This document shows, piece by piece, positions 9,507 to 22,304 of a stretch of 64,000 nucleotides of DNA. The stretch covers positions 3,130,501 to 3,194,500 of the forward strand of contig JACKKG010000001.1 of the NCBI GenBank assembly GCA_020637515.1, written 5' to 3'. The stretch is from Rhodobacter sp. (GTDB lineage: Bacteria > Pseudomonadota > Alphaproteobacteria > Rhodobacterales > Rhodobacteraceae). Within the stretch, counting starts at the first letter, position 1. Each line of letters opens with the position of its first letter. Made by a program: the position numbers and the translations under genes. The notes under the pieces are model-generated. The model ran no database searches. It was given only the letters and a program-made list of their open reading frames with translations, and had not been told where the DNA came from.

Positions 9507-10104
9507 GGGCCGGGCCCAGCGCGGCCGGCACCGGCTGCGCCGAGGCCCAGATCAGCCGTCCCTGCGCGGCGGCCAGCGCGCCGCTGGCGTGGTCGCCCTG
9601 CACCATCGCCAGCCCGCCCTGCGACACCGGCCCCAGCGCGCGCATCAGCAGATGCGCCGAGGCCGCCGCCCGCGGAGCGGGTTTCCACAACAGCCCGCGC
9701 GCGGCGCCCGCGATCAGGATCGCGGCGAGGCGCGCCACGGGGCAGTCGGCGGCGCTGAGCAGCACCAGCGGCCCGTCCCCGTCCGGCAGCACCGGGACCC
9801 GCGGCGGCGCGTCTGCCGGGTCGTCGGCCCCTTCCATCGCGCGCAGCGACGACAGCATCGGCCGGATCGCGTCATAGGCGCCCGCCAGCGCCGCGCCCGA
9901 CCCCCGCCGCAGCCCCCGCGTGGCGCGGCCGACATCGGCCGCCTCGGCGCAGATCAGCCGCCCGATACGTCCGTTGTCGAAGGGCAGAACCGGCAGGTGG
10001 CGATCGCCGAGCGGCGCGATCCAGCGGCCATCCGCGAATTGCACGAACAGCCGTTCGTTCAGTTCGGCCAGGAACAGCGGGTCCAGCCCCGCACCCGAGG
10101 GCAC
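9472..10104 (-). CDS. Hypothetical protein, degenerate aldehyde-dehydrogenase-like
   Basis: A 210 aa protein that I do not recognise as a characterised family. The N-terminal part (LFVQFADGRWIAPLGDRHLPVLPFDNGRIG) and a middle segment (LLWKPAPRAAASAHLL) recall the N-terminal half of aldehyde dehydrogenases, including a KPA segment. There is no catalytic cysteine region and the protein is less than half the usual length of about 480 aa. It is therefore probably a decayed or repurposed ALDH fold. It begins 4 bp after cvpA ends and belongs to the radA-cvpA transcription unit. Its function is unknown. Confidence 0.65.
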   Translation of the reverse strand: MPSGAGLDPLFLAELNERLFVQFADGRWIAPLGDRHLPVLPFDNGRIGRLICAEAADVGRATRGLRRGSGAALAGAYDAIRPMLSSLRAMEGADDPADAPPRVPVLPDGDGPLVLLSAADCPVARLAAILIAGAARGLLWKPAPRAAASAHLLMRALGPVSQGGLAMVQGDHASGALAAAQGRLIWASAQPVPAALGPALNLWATAPRRP

Positions 10105-10108
10105 CGGA

Positions 10109-10672
10109 TCAGTTGGCCGGAGCGGCGCAACTGCGGGTCAGGTCCTCGTAGCGCTGAACGATCCAGTTGGGTGCGTCCGATGGCACGTTGTCGCTGATCC
10201 CGGCCTCGATCCGCTGGAACAGGCCGATCGAGCGCGAGTTGTCGACCATCGGCACGGTGCCCGCGGGCACCGCGCGCTGGAACACCATCAGCGCCACCGC
10301 CACCAGGACGATGCCGCGCAGCACGCCAAAGAAAAAGCCCAGCCCCTGGTCGATCCCCCCCAGCGCCGAATTTCGGATCAGGCTGGAAAACAACGGCGTG
10401 AACAGCGCGACTACCATCAGCATCACCGCAAAGACGGCGGCGAAGGAGGCGATGATCGTCAGTTCGCAGGAATCGCCCAGGACCTGGCCCAGATAGGGGA
10501 TCTCGCGCACCAGGGGTTCGAAGGTCGGCGCCAGCACAAAGGCCACGATCGCGGCGACGATCCAGCCCGCGATGGCCAGGATCTCGCGCACCAATCCGCG
10601 CGAGTAGGCCAGGATCGCCGAAACAACGATGACCAGGGCGACGGCGGCATCGACCAACGTGAAGGATTCCAT
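10109..10672 (-). CDS. cvpA: CvpA family membrane protein
   Basis: A 187 aa inner-membrane protein with four predicted transmembrane helices in its first 130 residues (DAAVALVIVVSAILAY, WIVAAIVAFVLA, IIASFAAVFAVMLMVVALF, FFGVLRGIVLVAVALMVF). The LGGIDQGLGFFFGVLRGIV segment between helices 3 and 4 is the CvpA signature. The ATG at 10672 has AGGAG just upstream; a longer in-frame start lies inside radA and was rejected. It follows radA by 19 bp. Other alphaproteobacteria I know carry purF after radA-cvpA; here the next gene is the ALDH-like protein. Confidence 0.87.
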   Translation of the reverse strand: MESFTLVDAAVALVIVVSAILAYSRGLVREILAIAGWIVAAIVAFVLAPTFEPLVREIPYLGQVLGDSCELTIIASFAAVFAVMLMVVALFTPLFSSLIRNSALGGIDQGLGFFFGVLRGIVLVAVALMVFQRAVPAGTVPMVDNSRSIGLFQRIEAGISDNVPSDAPNWIVQRYEDLTRSCAAPAN

Positions 10673-10691
10673 AAACCCACTCCTATGGCGT

Positions 10692-12050
<1,359 letters not shown>

Positions 12051-12085
12051 GCAAGGGTTATGGCGCGGGTCGGGGGCCGGCGCAA

Positions 12086-12170
12086 GCGGGGGGCTGCCGC
12101 CCCCCGCACCCCCTGCCCAAAGGGGGGCACGCCCCCCTTTGGAAACCCCGTGCGTATTTTCGACAAGATG
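12086..12170 (+). repeat. Dispersed G/C-hairpin intergenic element, copy A
   Basis: Hairpin 1 is GCGGGGGGC/GCCCCCCGC (12086-12094 with 12099-12107). Hairpin 2 is AAAGGGGGG/CCCCCCTTT (12119-12127 with 12132-12140). They are followed by the box GTGCGTATTTTCGACAAGAT ending at 12170. The same hairpin-hairpin-box order occurs at 62169-62262 and, reversed, at 24033-24118. This copy is between the divergent radA and acyl-CoA dehydrogenase genes, unlike the others. Confidence 0.75.
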
Positions 12171-12237
12171 ATACGCGGGGTCGCGATTGACGGGCCGTCA
12201 GGGTCTGCCGATAGTTGGCATCGACATGGAGGAGCCG

Positions 12238-13368
12238 ATGCTGAGCGAAGACCAAAGCCTGATCCGCGAGACCGCGCGCGCCTTTGCCCGCGATCAGTTG
12301 GCGCCCGGCGCGGCGGCACGCGACCTGAGCGGACGGATCGAGCCCGAGATCCTGCGCGCGATGGGGGCGTTGGGGTTTCTGGGCATGACAATCAGCCCCG
12401 ACTGGGACGGTGTGGGGGCGGATTACGTCAGCTACGCGTTGGCGCTGATGGAGATCGCGGCCGGGGACGGTGCGATTTCCACGGTGATGAGCGTGCACAA
12501 CGCGCCGTTCAACGCGATCCTCGAACGGTTCGGATCGGCCGTGCAGAAGGAGGAGGTGCTGCGTCCGGCCGCGCAGGGGGCGTTCATCGGGGCGTTCGCC
12601 TTGACCGAGGCGCAGGCTGGCTCGGACGCGAGCGCGCTGAAAAGCACGGCGCGCCGGGTCGGCGGCGGCTATGTGCTGGACGGCGAGAAATCCTTCATCA
12701 CGTCGGGGCGGATCGGCGCACAGGCTATCGTCTTTGCCCGGATGGCGGGCACGCAGGGCAAGACCGGAATCACCGCCTTTCTGGTGCCGACGGACACCCC
12801 CGGGTTCCAGGTGGCCCGGGTCGAGGACAAGATGGGCCAGCGGGCATCCGACACCTGCGCGCTGCGGTTCGACGCGATGGAACTGCCCGAAAGCGCCCGG
12901 ATCGGCGCCGAGGGCGAGGGCTACCGCATCGCACTGGCCAGCCTGGAGACCGGCCGCATCGGCATCGCCGCGCAATCCGTCGGCATGGCGCAGGCGGCGC
13001 TGGATCTGGCGCTGGCCTATGCCGGCGAACGGACGTCCTTTGGCCGGGCGATCCGCGATCATCAGGCCGTGGGGTTCCGGCTGGCGGACCTGGCGACACA
13101 GCTGGAAGCGGCTCGACAACTGGTGCTGCACGCAGCCCGCATGAAGGACGCTGGCCTGCCCTGCCTGACCGAGGCGGCGATGGCCAAACTGTTTGCGTCG
13201 GAAGCGGCGGAACGGATCGTCTCGGGCGCGCTGCAAACCTTTGGCGGGATGGGCTATGTCCGCGAAACGGGCATCGAACGGATCGCACGGGATGTGCGGG
13301 TCTGCCAGATCTACGAGGGGACGTCGGACATCCAGAAGCTGATCATCGCCCGCGCGCTGAGCGCCTGA
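12238..13368 (+). CDS. Acyl-CoA dehydrogenase
   Basis: A 376 aa FAD-dependent acyl-CoA dehydrogenase of normal length. The signature GAFALTEAQAGSD (about residues 117-130), the FITSG region (about 155-160), and the C-terminal RVCQIYEGTSDIQKLIIAR with the catalytic glutamate context (YEGTSDIQ) are all present. I set the start at ATG 12238 because GGAGGAG at 12228-12234 makes an excellent ribosome site; the in-frame ATG at 12226 overlaps that site. No other beta-oxidation gene adjoins it, so chain length or branched-chain specificity cannot be inferred from context. Confidence 0.92.
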   Translation: MLSEDQSLIRETARAFARDQLAPGAAARDLSGRIEPEILRAMGALGFLGMTISPDWDGVGADYVSYALALMEIAAGDGAISTVMSVHNAPFNAILERFGSAVQKEEVLRPAAQGAFIGAFALTEAQAGSDASALKSTARRVGGGYVLDGEKSFITSGRIGAQAIVFARMAGTQGKTGITAFLVPTDTPGFQVARVEDKMGQRASDTCALRFDAMELPESARIGAEGEGYRIALASLETGRIGIAAQSVGMAQAALDLALAYAGERTSFGRAIRDHQAVGFRLADLATQLEAARQLVLHAARMKDAGLPCLTEAAMAKLFASEAAERIVSGALQTFGGMGYVRETGIERIARDVRVCQIYEGTSDIQKLIIARALSA

Positions 13369-13702
13369 GGCGCGGGTCGCACAAAGGCGTTGAACGGGCA
13401 CCGAAAGTGGCAGGAACGGCCCGCCTTTTCGCGTGGCGCGCCTTCTGGCCGCCGCCCCGGAATGTTTCCGCTACAAGGACGTCGCGGCGGATTGGCAGGA
13501 TACGAAAAATTTGTCTCGAATTGCCCCCTCACCTTGTCCCAAATACGCACCGGCGCAGGCGGACCACCAGGCACGACCTCGGCCCCTCAGGCGTGTTGGT
13601 CGCAACGGCGCCCGCGCGGCGCTTCAGCGCCGCGCCTCGTCGCCCGAGACCTGACGCATGGAATGCGTCCGGACGAGGGCGAAACCCCCTCGCCGGCGCG
13701 CG
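13369..13702. other. Convergent intergenic region holding element copy B
   Basis: 334 bp between the convergent acyl-CoA dehydrogenase and dnaB genes. It contains the repeat box on the minus strand at 13531-13551 and a perfect hairpin GCGCGGCGC/GCGCCGCGC at about 13614-13635. I see no credible gene. Confidence 0.7.
13531..13551 (-). repeat. Dispersed intergenic element, copy B (box only well conserved)
   Basis: On the minus strand this reads GGTGCGTATTTGGGACAAGG, matching the box of copies A and D. The long G-tract hairpins are replaced by a different GC hairpin about 60-100 bp away. It lies between convergent genes. Confidence 0.65.
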
Positions 13703-15193
<1,491 letters not shown>

Positions 15194-15338
15194 GGGGTGG
15201 TCCGTTTGGGGGCGGCGACGGAAACGGCGGCGCCAGGGCGTGTCCGGTTATGACAAGTTCCGCTGATTCAGACAATGCGCCGGGGGAAATTAGCGGGGGA
15301 TGGCCCTGTGGAAAACCCCTGTGCGCCGCCCGGCGCGG

Positions 15339-16010
15339 TCAGTTGCCGGCCCGCAGCAGCAGCGGCATGAGGGCCTGGGCCAGCGCCATCGCGCCGCCGG
15401 CTTCGTAATCCCAGCCCAGCCAGCCGCGTTTCTCGGCCGCCTCGACGTTGCGCGGCGAATCGTCGATCAGCAACAATTCCTCGGGCGCCATGGCCAGCGC
15501 GGTCTCGACCCGGGCAAAGGCCTCGGCTTCGGGTTTCATCGCCCCGATCTCGCCCGAGGCGAAGATCGCATCCACGCGGTCGGCCCAGCCGGCGTCCTGG
15601 GCAATCCAGCGGGCGCGCCGGGCCTCGTTGTTGGTCAGGATCACCTGCACCAGCCCGCCCTGGGCCAGCGTCTCGATGATGCGCAACAGTTCGGGGTCGG
15701 GGGTGTGGTCGTGTTCGAACCACAGTTCCAGGATGTCCTCGGGGTTCGCGTCGGTGCCCTCGGCCCGCGCCCAGTCGGCCAGCCGGTCCAGCACGTCCTC
15801 TTGCCCGGTGAACAGGGCGCGCTTGTCGTGGCCGAACACGGCGCGCGCCATCGACAGGGCGTTGACGCCCAGTTCCTCGGCGACGATGCGCTGCCAGCGA
15901 TAGGTGCCGTCGGGTTGCGGCCGGCCCGAGCGGTTGAGCACGCCGTCGAAATCCCAGACCACGGCGCGGACCTGTTCGATCCCGTCGATCGAGGCGACGG
16001 TCGCGGTCAT
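15339..16010 (-). CDS. HAD family hydrolase, distal gene of the his operon
   Basis: A 223 aa haloacid-dehalogenase-type phosphatase. Motif I is VVWDFDGVLN (nucleophile Asp with the DxD pair), motif II is VILTNNE, and motifs III/IV are KPEAEAF and LLIDDSPRNVEAA, so the catalytic set is complete. The ATG at 16010 overlaps the hisG stop in ATGA, so it is translated with the histidine genes. A role as histidinol-phosphate phosphatase is tempting, but the sequence resembles the general HAD-IA group and the substrate is open. Confidence 0.85.
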   Translation of the reverse strand: MTATVASIDGIEQVRAVVWDFDGVLNRSGRPQPDGTYRWQRIVAEELGVNALSMARAVFGHDKRALFTGQEDVLDRLADWARAEGTDANPEDILELWFEHDHTPDPELLRIIETLAQGGLVQVILTNNEARRARWIAQDAGWADRVDAIFASGEIGAMKPEAEAFARVETALAMAPEELLLIDDSPRNVEAAEKRGWLGWDYEAGGAMALAQALMPLLLRAGN

Positions 16011-16696
16011 GACAGGCACGCGCGCAGGCGCGCCATCGCGGCGGCCTCGTCCGGGGTCAGCACCGCCGCGCGCGTGGCAAAAAGCGTCGCCTGCGACCGC
16101 AGCACGGGCTCGGCGTCCAGGATCTTCAGATGATTGGCGCGCAGGGTCTCGCCGGTCGAGGTGATGTCGGCCACCGCCTCGGCCGTCAGGTTGCGGATCG
16201 TGCCTTCGGTCGCGCCCTGGCTGTCCACCAGCTGATAATCGGCCACGCCATGCGCGCGCAGGAAATCGCGCACCAGCCGGTGGTATTTCGTCGCGATCCG
16301 CAGCCGGAAGCCGTGATCCGCCCGGAACGCGGCCGCCGCCGCATCGAGATCGTCCAGCGTTTCGACATCGACCCAGCATTCGGGCACCGCGATGATGAGG
16401 TCGGCATGGCCGAACCCCATGGCGGCCAGTTCCTCGACCTGGGCGGACCAGTCGGCCAGTGTCTCGCGCACCAGATCGGTGCCGGTGACACCCAGGTGAA
16501 TGCGGCCCGCCGCCAGTTCGCGCGGGATCTCGCTGGCCGACAGCAGCACCAGCGCGACCCCCTCGATCCCCTCGACGGCGCCGGAATACTCGCGCTCGGC
16601 GCCCGTGCGCTTCATGGCGATGCCACGCGCGGCGAACCAGTCAAAGGTCTTTTCCATCAACCGGCCCTTCGAGGGCACGCCGATCTTCACGCTCAT
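16007..16696 (-). CDS. hisG: ATP phosphoribosyltransferase catalytic subunit (short form)
   Basis: A 229 aa HisG(S): it condenses ATP and PRPP, the first step of histidine synthesis. Diagnostic features are KIGVPSKGRL at the start, GVTGTDLVRE near residue 70, and the PRPP-binding segment DSQGATEGTIRNL near 160. It lacks the C-terminal ACT-like regulatory domain of the long form, so it needs HisZ, which is encoded immediately upstream with a 4 bp overlap. Confidence 0.95.
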   Translation of the reverse strand: MSVKIGVPSKGRLMEKTFDWFAARGIAMKRTGAEREYSGAVEGIEGVALVLLSASEIPRELAAGRIHLGVTGTDLVRETLADWSAQVEELAAMGFGHADLIIAVPECWVDVETLDDLDAAAAAFRADHGFRLRIATKYHRLVRDFLRAHGVADYQLVDSQGATEGTIRNLTAEAVADITSTGETLRANHLKILDAEPVLRSQATLFATRAAVLTPDEAAAMARLRACLS

Positions 16697-17790
16697 GCCG
16701 CGCCCCCCAGTTCGACCAGCAGCGCCGGGCGGATCACCCCGCCCACCGCCGGGATGGACTGCCCCTGCCCCAGCACCGCCGTCAGCGCATCATAGCGCCC
16801 ACCGCTGGCCACGGGGGGCAGATCGGGGCGGGCTTCGGCGTAAAAGCCGAAGACGAAGCCGTCGTAATATTCCAGCGTGGTGCGGCCATACGAGGCCTCG
16901 AAGTCCAGCGCCGCCACATCGACGCCATGCGCCGACAGCACGCTCAGACGCTGCTCGAACAGATCGAGCGAGGGCGCGAGCCAGGGCATTCCGTCCGACA
17001 GCGCGCGCATCCGCGCCAGCGCGCCGGGTGCCTTGTCGGCCACGCGCATCAGCGACTCCAGCCCATCGACCAGCGCGGCCGGAATGGCGGGGGTGGCCGC
17101 GTCCTCGGCCAGACGGGCGAGACGCGCCTCGATCTCGGCCCGGGACCGCAGGCCGATCTGCGGCGCCGTGCTTGCCACCGCGTCGCCCGCTGCCAGCCGC
17201 GCCAGCAGATCCGCCCGCCCCCGGGGCAAAGGCGCGCGCCCGGCGTAGCGTTCCAGAAGTGCCCGGAACCGGGCCGGGCGCCACAGATGCCGCATCAACG
17301 CGGCCTTGCGCGTGTCCGAGGTGGGCAAACCCCGCACCGCCGCGATCAACAGCCCGATATCGCCGGTCGCGGCGCGCAGCCCCTTGCCCGCCAACATGCG
17401 CGAGAACAGCGCGAACACCTCGGCGTCGGCCCGCAGCGGTTGTTCGCGGTCGAACACCTCGTAACCCACTTGCAGGTATTCCGACGCCCGCGTCGCGCCG
17501 CCTTCCTGCTTTCGGAACACCTCGCCCAGGTAGCAATAGCGCGCGGGTTCGGCGCCGCCGGCCATATGCGCCTGCACCACCGGCACGGTAAAGTCCGGGC
17601 GCAGCATCATCTCGCCCTGAACCGGGTCCTGCGTGACATAGGCGCGGGCGCGGATGTCCTCGCCGTAGAGATCCAGCAAGGTCCCGGCCGGTTGCAGAAC
17701 CGCCGCCTCGACGGGTTGCGCCCCCCAGGTCTGGAACGCGCCGAACAGCCGCGCCCCCTCGGCGCGGGCGGCGGGGGTGTGGATGGTCAT
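16693..17790 (-). CDS. hisZ: ATP phosphoribosyltransferase regulatory subunit
   Basis: A 365 aa HisRS-like paralogue that binds and allosterically controls short HisG. It has the class II core with LRPDFTVPVVQAH (motif 2 region, about 70-85), ARYCYLGEVFRKQ and the C-terminal SGGRYDAL. The anticodon-binding domain of true HisRS is missing, as expected. The start at 17790 overlaps the hisS stop (ATGA). The closely coupled hisS-hisZ-hisG order supports 1:1 synthesis of the heteromeric enzyme. Confidence 0.93.
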   Translation of the reverse strand: MTIHTPAARAEGARLFGAFQTWGAQPVEAAVLQPAGTLLDLYGEDIRARAYVTQDPVQGEMMLRPDFTVPVVQAHMAGGAEPARYCYLGEVFRKQEGGATRASEYLQVGYEVFDREQPLRADAEVFALFSRMLAGKGLRAATGDIGLLIAAVRGLPTSDTRKAALMRHLWRPARFRALLERYAGRAPLPRGRADLLARLAAGDAVASTAPQIGLRSRAEIEARLARLAEDAATPAIPAALVDGLESLMRVADKAPGALARMRALSDGMPWLAPSLDLFEQRLSVLSAHGVDVAALDFEASYGRTTLEYYDGFVFGFYAEARPDLPPVASGGRYDALTAVLGQGQSIPAVGGVIRPALLVELGGAA

Positions 17791-19289
17791 CGCCCCTCCA
17801 GCATCGCCTTGACGGTGGCGACCAGGTCGGCCACCGGCACCTCGACTTGCGCGGGGCGTTCCTTCCATTCCTCAAGCGTGGCGTTCTGCGCGATCTTCGC
17901 GCCCAGGATCAGGTCCTTGACCTGCACCACGCCGCGCGCGGCCTCGTCCGAGCCCTGGATGATGGCCACCGGCGCGCCGCGTTTGTCCGCGTATTTCAAC
18001 TGGTTGCCAAAATTCTTGGGATTGCCCAGATAGACCTCGGCACGGACGCCGGCGCGACGCAGATCGCCCACCATGGCCAGGTAATCGGCCATCCGCGCGC
18101 GGTCCATCACGGTCACCACAACCGGGCCGGTGGTGTCCGCGCCGACCCGGCCCTTGGCCGTCAGCGCAGCCAGGAGCCGGTCCACGCCGATGCTGACGCC
18201 CGTCGCCGGCACGGCCTGTCCGGTGAAACGCTTGACCAGATCGTCATAGCGCCCGCCACCCGCGACGCTGCCGAACTGCCGCTTGCGGCCCTTCTCGTCG
18301 AGGATCTCGAACGTCAGCTCGGCCTCGAACACGGGGCCCGTGTAATAGCCCAGGCCCCGCACCACCGCGGGGTCGATGACGATCCGGTCCGGGCCATAGC
18401 CCTGCGCGTCCAGCAGGCGCGCGATCTCTTCCAGCTCGTCCACGCCCTCGGCGCCGATCGCGGACCCGCCGACCAGGTCGCGCAGCGCCGCGCAGGTGGC
18501 CGCGCCGGTGTCGCGACGCGCGGCGGTAAAGGCCAGCACGACGTCGGCCGCGCTCGCGGGCAGTCCGGCCCCTTTGGTGAAATCGCCCGACTCGTCCTTG
18601 CGGCCCGCGCCCATCAGCGCGCGCACCCCGTCCTCGCCCAGACGGTCCAGCTTGTCGATGGCGCGCAGGACGATGCCGCGCTCGTGCTCGAACCGGGACG
18701 GGTCGGCCGGGTCCAGGACGCCCGCTGCCTCCATCACCCCGTTCAGCACCTTGCGGTTGTTGATCTTGACGACATAGTCGCCGCCCAGGCCCAGATCCTC
18801 GAACACATCGGCCAGCATCGCGCAGATCTCGGCATCCGCCGCCACGGTCGAGGCCCCGACCGTATCGGCATCGCATTGATAGAACTGCCGAAATCGCCCC
18901 GGTCCCGGCTTTTCGTTGCGCCAGACCGGGCCCATGGCATAGCGCCGGTAGGGCGCCGGCAGCTCATTGCGGTATTGCGCCGCGACGCGCGCCAGCGGCG
19001 CCGTCATGTCATAGCGCAGCGCCAGCCAGTCTCCGCTCTTGCCCTCGGTCGCCCCCTCGTCCTGCCAGGCAAAGACCCCCTCGTTCGGGCGGTCCACGTC
19101 GGGCAGGAACTTGCCCAGTGCCTCGACGGTTTCCACGGCCGAGGTTTCCAGCGGGTCGAACCCGTAGCGATGATAGACCGTGGCGATCCGGTCCAGCATC
19201 GCCTTGCGCTCGGTCACCTCGGCACCGAAGTAATCGCGAAAGCCCTTGGGCGTCTCGGCCTTGGGGCGGCGGGTCTTGGTCTGGCTCAT
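17787..19289 (-). CDS. hisS: Histidine--tRNA ligase
   Basis: A 500 aa class II aminoacyl-tRNA synthetase, the long form used by many alphaproteobacteria. It has the ALRYDMTAPLARV motif 2 loop, GRFRQFYQCDADTVG, the histidine-specific GLGYYTGPVFEAEL, AGGGRYDDLVKRF (motif 3 region), and a C-terminal anticodon-binding domain with VEVYLGNPKNFGNQLKYADKRGAPVAIIQG-like order. I use ATG 19289 (MSQTK); two ATGs lie 6 and 9 bp upstream and are equally possible. First gene of the hisS-hisZ-hisG-HAD operon. Confidence 0.95.
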   Translation of the reverse strand: MSQTKTRRPKAETPKGFRDYFGAEVTERKAMLDRIATVYHRYGFDPLETSAVETVEALGKFLPDVDRPNEGVFAWQDEGATEGKSGDWLALRYDMTAPLARVAAQYRNELPAPYRRYAMGPVWRNEKPGPGRFRQFYQCDADTVGASTVAADAEICAMLADVFEDLGLGGDYVVKINNRKVLNGVMEAAGVLDPADPSRFEHERGIVLRAIDKLDRLGEDGVRALMGAGRKDESGDFTKGAGLPASAADVVLAFTAARRDTGAATCAALRDLVGGSAIGAEGVDELEEIARLLDAQGYGPDRIVIDPAVVRGLGYYTGPVFEAELTFEILDEKGRKRQFGSVAGGGRYDDLVKRFTGQAVPATGVSIGVDRLLAALTAKGRVGADTTGPVVVTVMDRARMADYLAMVGDLRRAGVRAEVYLGNPKNFGNQLKYADKRGAPVAIIQGSDEAARGVVQVKDLILGAKIAQNATLEEWKERPAQVEVPVADLVATVKAMLEGR

Positions 19290-19386
19290 GGTCATCATCC
19301 GGCAGGTTCCGCGCGAGGGATAGCCCAAGGGGCGCGCGGCGGCAACAGCCGTTGACCCCGGCGAAGGCTCGGCGCATCCTCGACCC

Positions 19387-19593
19387 ATGGAAGACCGCAT
19401 CGCCCGCCTCGAAGAACAGATCGCCCACCTCACCCGCACGGTCGAGGACCTGTCGGACGTCGTCCACGCCCAGGGCGACCAACTGGCACGGCTGACCAAC
19501 CGCCTGCGCCAACTCGTCGAACGCGAGGCCGAACGCGAGATCGCCGACGGCGCGCAGATCCCGCTGGCGGATCAGCGCCCGCCGCATTGGTGA
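19387..19593 (+). CDS. slyX: SlyX family protein
   Basis: A 68 aa small cytosolic protein that is almost entirely an alpha-helical coiled coil (ARLEEQIAHLTRTVEDLSDVVHAQGDQLARLTNRL) followed by the short PLADQRPPHW tail diagnostic of SlyX. It is conserved but has no established function. It is divergent from hisS and overlaps the downstream SRPBCC gene. Confidence 0.88.
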   Translation: MEDRIARLEEQIAHLTRTVEDLSDVVHAQGDQLARLTNRLRQLVEREAEREIADGAQIPLADQRPPHW

Positions 19594-20060
19594 ATGCCAT
19601 GCTGGTGCTCTCCCGCGACGGCGATTGCGCGGTGGTGGCGACCCGCGATTTCGCGGCCTCGGCCGAACGGGTCTGGCAGGCGCACCGCGACCCGGCCCTG
19701 CTGGCCCGCTGGATGCCCGCGCCCGAGGGGTGGGCGCTGACCACCTGCGACCCGGGCACCTGCCCCGGCGACCTGATCTTGCTGGAATGGTCGAACGGGC
19801 TGGGCAGCCGCTTTGCCCTGACGGGCGCGCTGCTGGATCTCGACCCGCCGCACCGGATGCTGCATGTCGAACGCCTGCACCTGCCCGATCCGGGGCCGGA
19901 AACCGTGGTCGAAACCCTGCTGACCCCGACCCCGGGCGGGTGCCACCTGACCCTCACGCTGACCCTGCCCGACACCGCCGCCCGCGAGGCGCTGATGGCC
20001 GGCGACACGGCGCAGGGCATGGAAACGGGCTACGCAACTCTCGACAGCCTGCTCGACTGA
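19590..20060 (+). CDS. SRPBCC (AHSA1/START-like) domain protein
   Basis: A roughly 156 aa protein with the helix-grip fold of the AHSA1/SRPBCC group: ATRDFAASAERVWQAHRDPALLARWM near the N-terminus, then alternating beta strands and a C-terminal helix (MAGDTAQGMETGYATLDSLL). Such proteins bind hydrophobic ligands, but no ligand can be named. The likely start is GTG 19590, overlapping the slyX stop as GTGA; TTG 19587 or ATG 19599 are alternatives. Downstream is repeat element C, between this gene and convergent groEL. Confidence 0.8.
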   Translation: MNAMLVLSRDGDCAVVATRDFAASAERVWQAHRDPALLARWMPAPEGWALTTCDPGTCPGDLILLEWSNGLGSRFALTGALLDLDPPHRMLHVERLHLPDPGPETVVETLLTPTPGGCHLTLTLTLPDTAAREALMAGDTAQGMETGYATLDSLLD

Positions 20061-20071
20061 CGCCCGCCCCC

Positions 20072-20182
20072 GCCCTTCTTTGTGCCCGAAATATCCTCCG
20101 GGAGGGTCCGGGAGGGTGGAAAACCCTCCCGGGCGGGCGCGGGCGGCCGCCCGCCGCGGCGAGGGGGCTCGATGCCCCCGAG
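20072..20182 (-). repeat. Dispersed G/C-hairpin intergenic element, copy C
   Basis: On the minus strand the order is: a GGGGGC...GCCCCC hairpin (20164-20178), a CGGGCGGCCGCCCG palindrome near 20138-20155, a GGGAGGG-TTTTCCA-CCTCCC type hairpin (about 20109-20131), then the box GGAGGATATTTCGGGCACAA near 20080-20100 and AGAAGGG. The loop GGGTTTTCCACCC is shared with copy F at 62 kb. It is between convergent genes. Confidence 0.75.
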
Positions 20183-20210
20183 CCGCGCCCCCTCGCCCGC
20201 CGCCCAGGAC

Positions 20211-20239
20211 GAAAAAGGGCGGCCCCGAAGGACCGCCCC
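20211..20239 (-). terminator. Rho-independent terminator of groES-groEL
   Basis: On the minus strand a GGGCGG-rich stem closes with CCGCCC around a CTTCGG loop (20217-20238) and is followed by TTTTT (20216-20212). It lies 22 bp after the groEL stop. Confidence 0.85.
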
Positions 20240-20261
20240 ATCGCATCGCATTGCGGGTGGC

Positions 20262-21899
<1,638 letters not shown>

Positions 21900-21946
21900 G
21901 CTGGATGCTCCTTGAAATTATCGTTGATTGGGAAGGGGATGCGAGA

Positions 21947-22234
21947 TCAGGACAGGATGCCCAGGATGTCGCTTTCCTTCATGATCAGCAGCTCTTCGCC
22001 ATCGACCGTCACTTCGGTGCCCGACCATTTGCCGAACAGCACGCGGTCGCCCGCTTTCACGGCCATCGCGATCAGCTCGCCCGAATCCTTGCGCGCGCCT
22101 TCGCCGCAAGCGACGATTTCACCCTCGGCGGGCTTTTCCTTTGCCGAATCGGGGATGATCAGACCGCCCTTGGTCTTGTCGTCGCTCTGCACGCGGCGGA
22201 CCAGCACGCGGTCGTGGAGGGGTTTGAAAGCCAT
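21947..22234 (-). CDS. groES: Co-chaperonin GroES (10 kDa)
   Basis: A 95 aa heptameric lid of GroEL. MAFKPLHDRVLVRRV begins the beta barrel; the mobile loop (KTKGGLIIPDSAKEKP, about 20-35) and the VLFGKWSGTEV segment are present. An in-frame upstream ATG at 22276 lies inside the CIRCE element and was rejected. It is the first gene of the operon, with its leader carrying the CIRCE operator. Confidence 0.97.
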   Translation of the reverse strand: MAFKPLHDRVLVRRVQSDDKTKGGLIIPDSAKEKPAEGEIVACGEGARKDSGELIAMAVKAGDRVLFGKWSGTEVTVDGEELLIMKESDILGILS

Positions 22235-22269
22235 CTGTGAACACTCCCTAGGGTTCAGTTCGAATGCTT

Positions 22270-22296
22270 TTAGCACTCATGAAAGTCGAGTGCTAA
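22270..22296. promoter_or_regulatory. CIRCE element (HrcA operator)
   Basis: A perfect TTAGCACTC-N9-GAGTGCTAA inverted repeat, exactly the CIRCE consensus, lies just downstream of the groES -10 hexamer, at about the transcription start. HrcA binding here represses groESL until heat or misfolding stress. hrcA itself is not in the window. Confidence 0.97.
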
Positions 22297-22304
22297 CGGC
22301 ACCC

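Noticed and set aside
12086..12170. Ordinary intrinsic terminator for radA
   Set aside because: It lies upstream of the radA start, between divergent genes, and shares a box with distant sites, so a repeat element explains it better.
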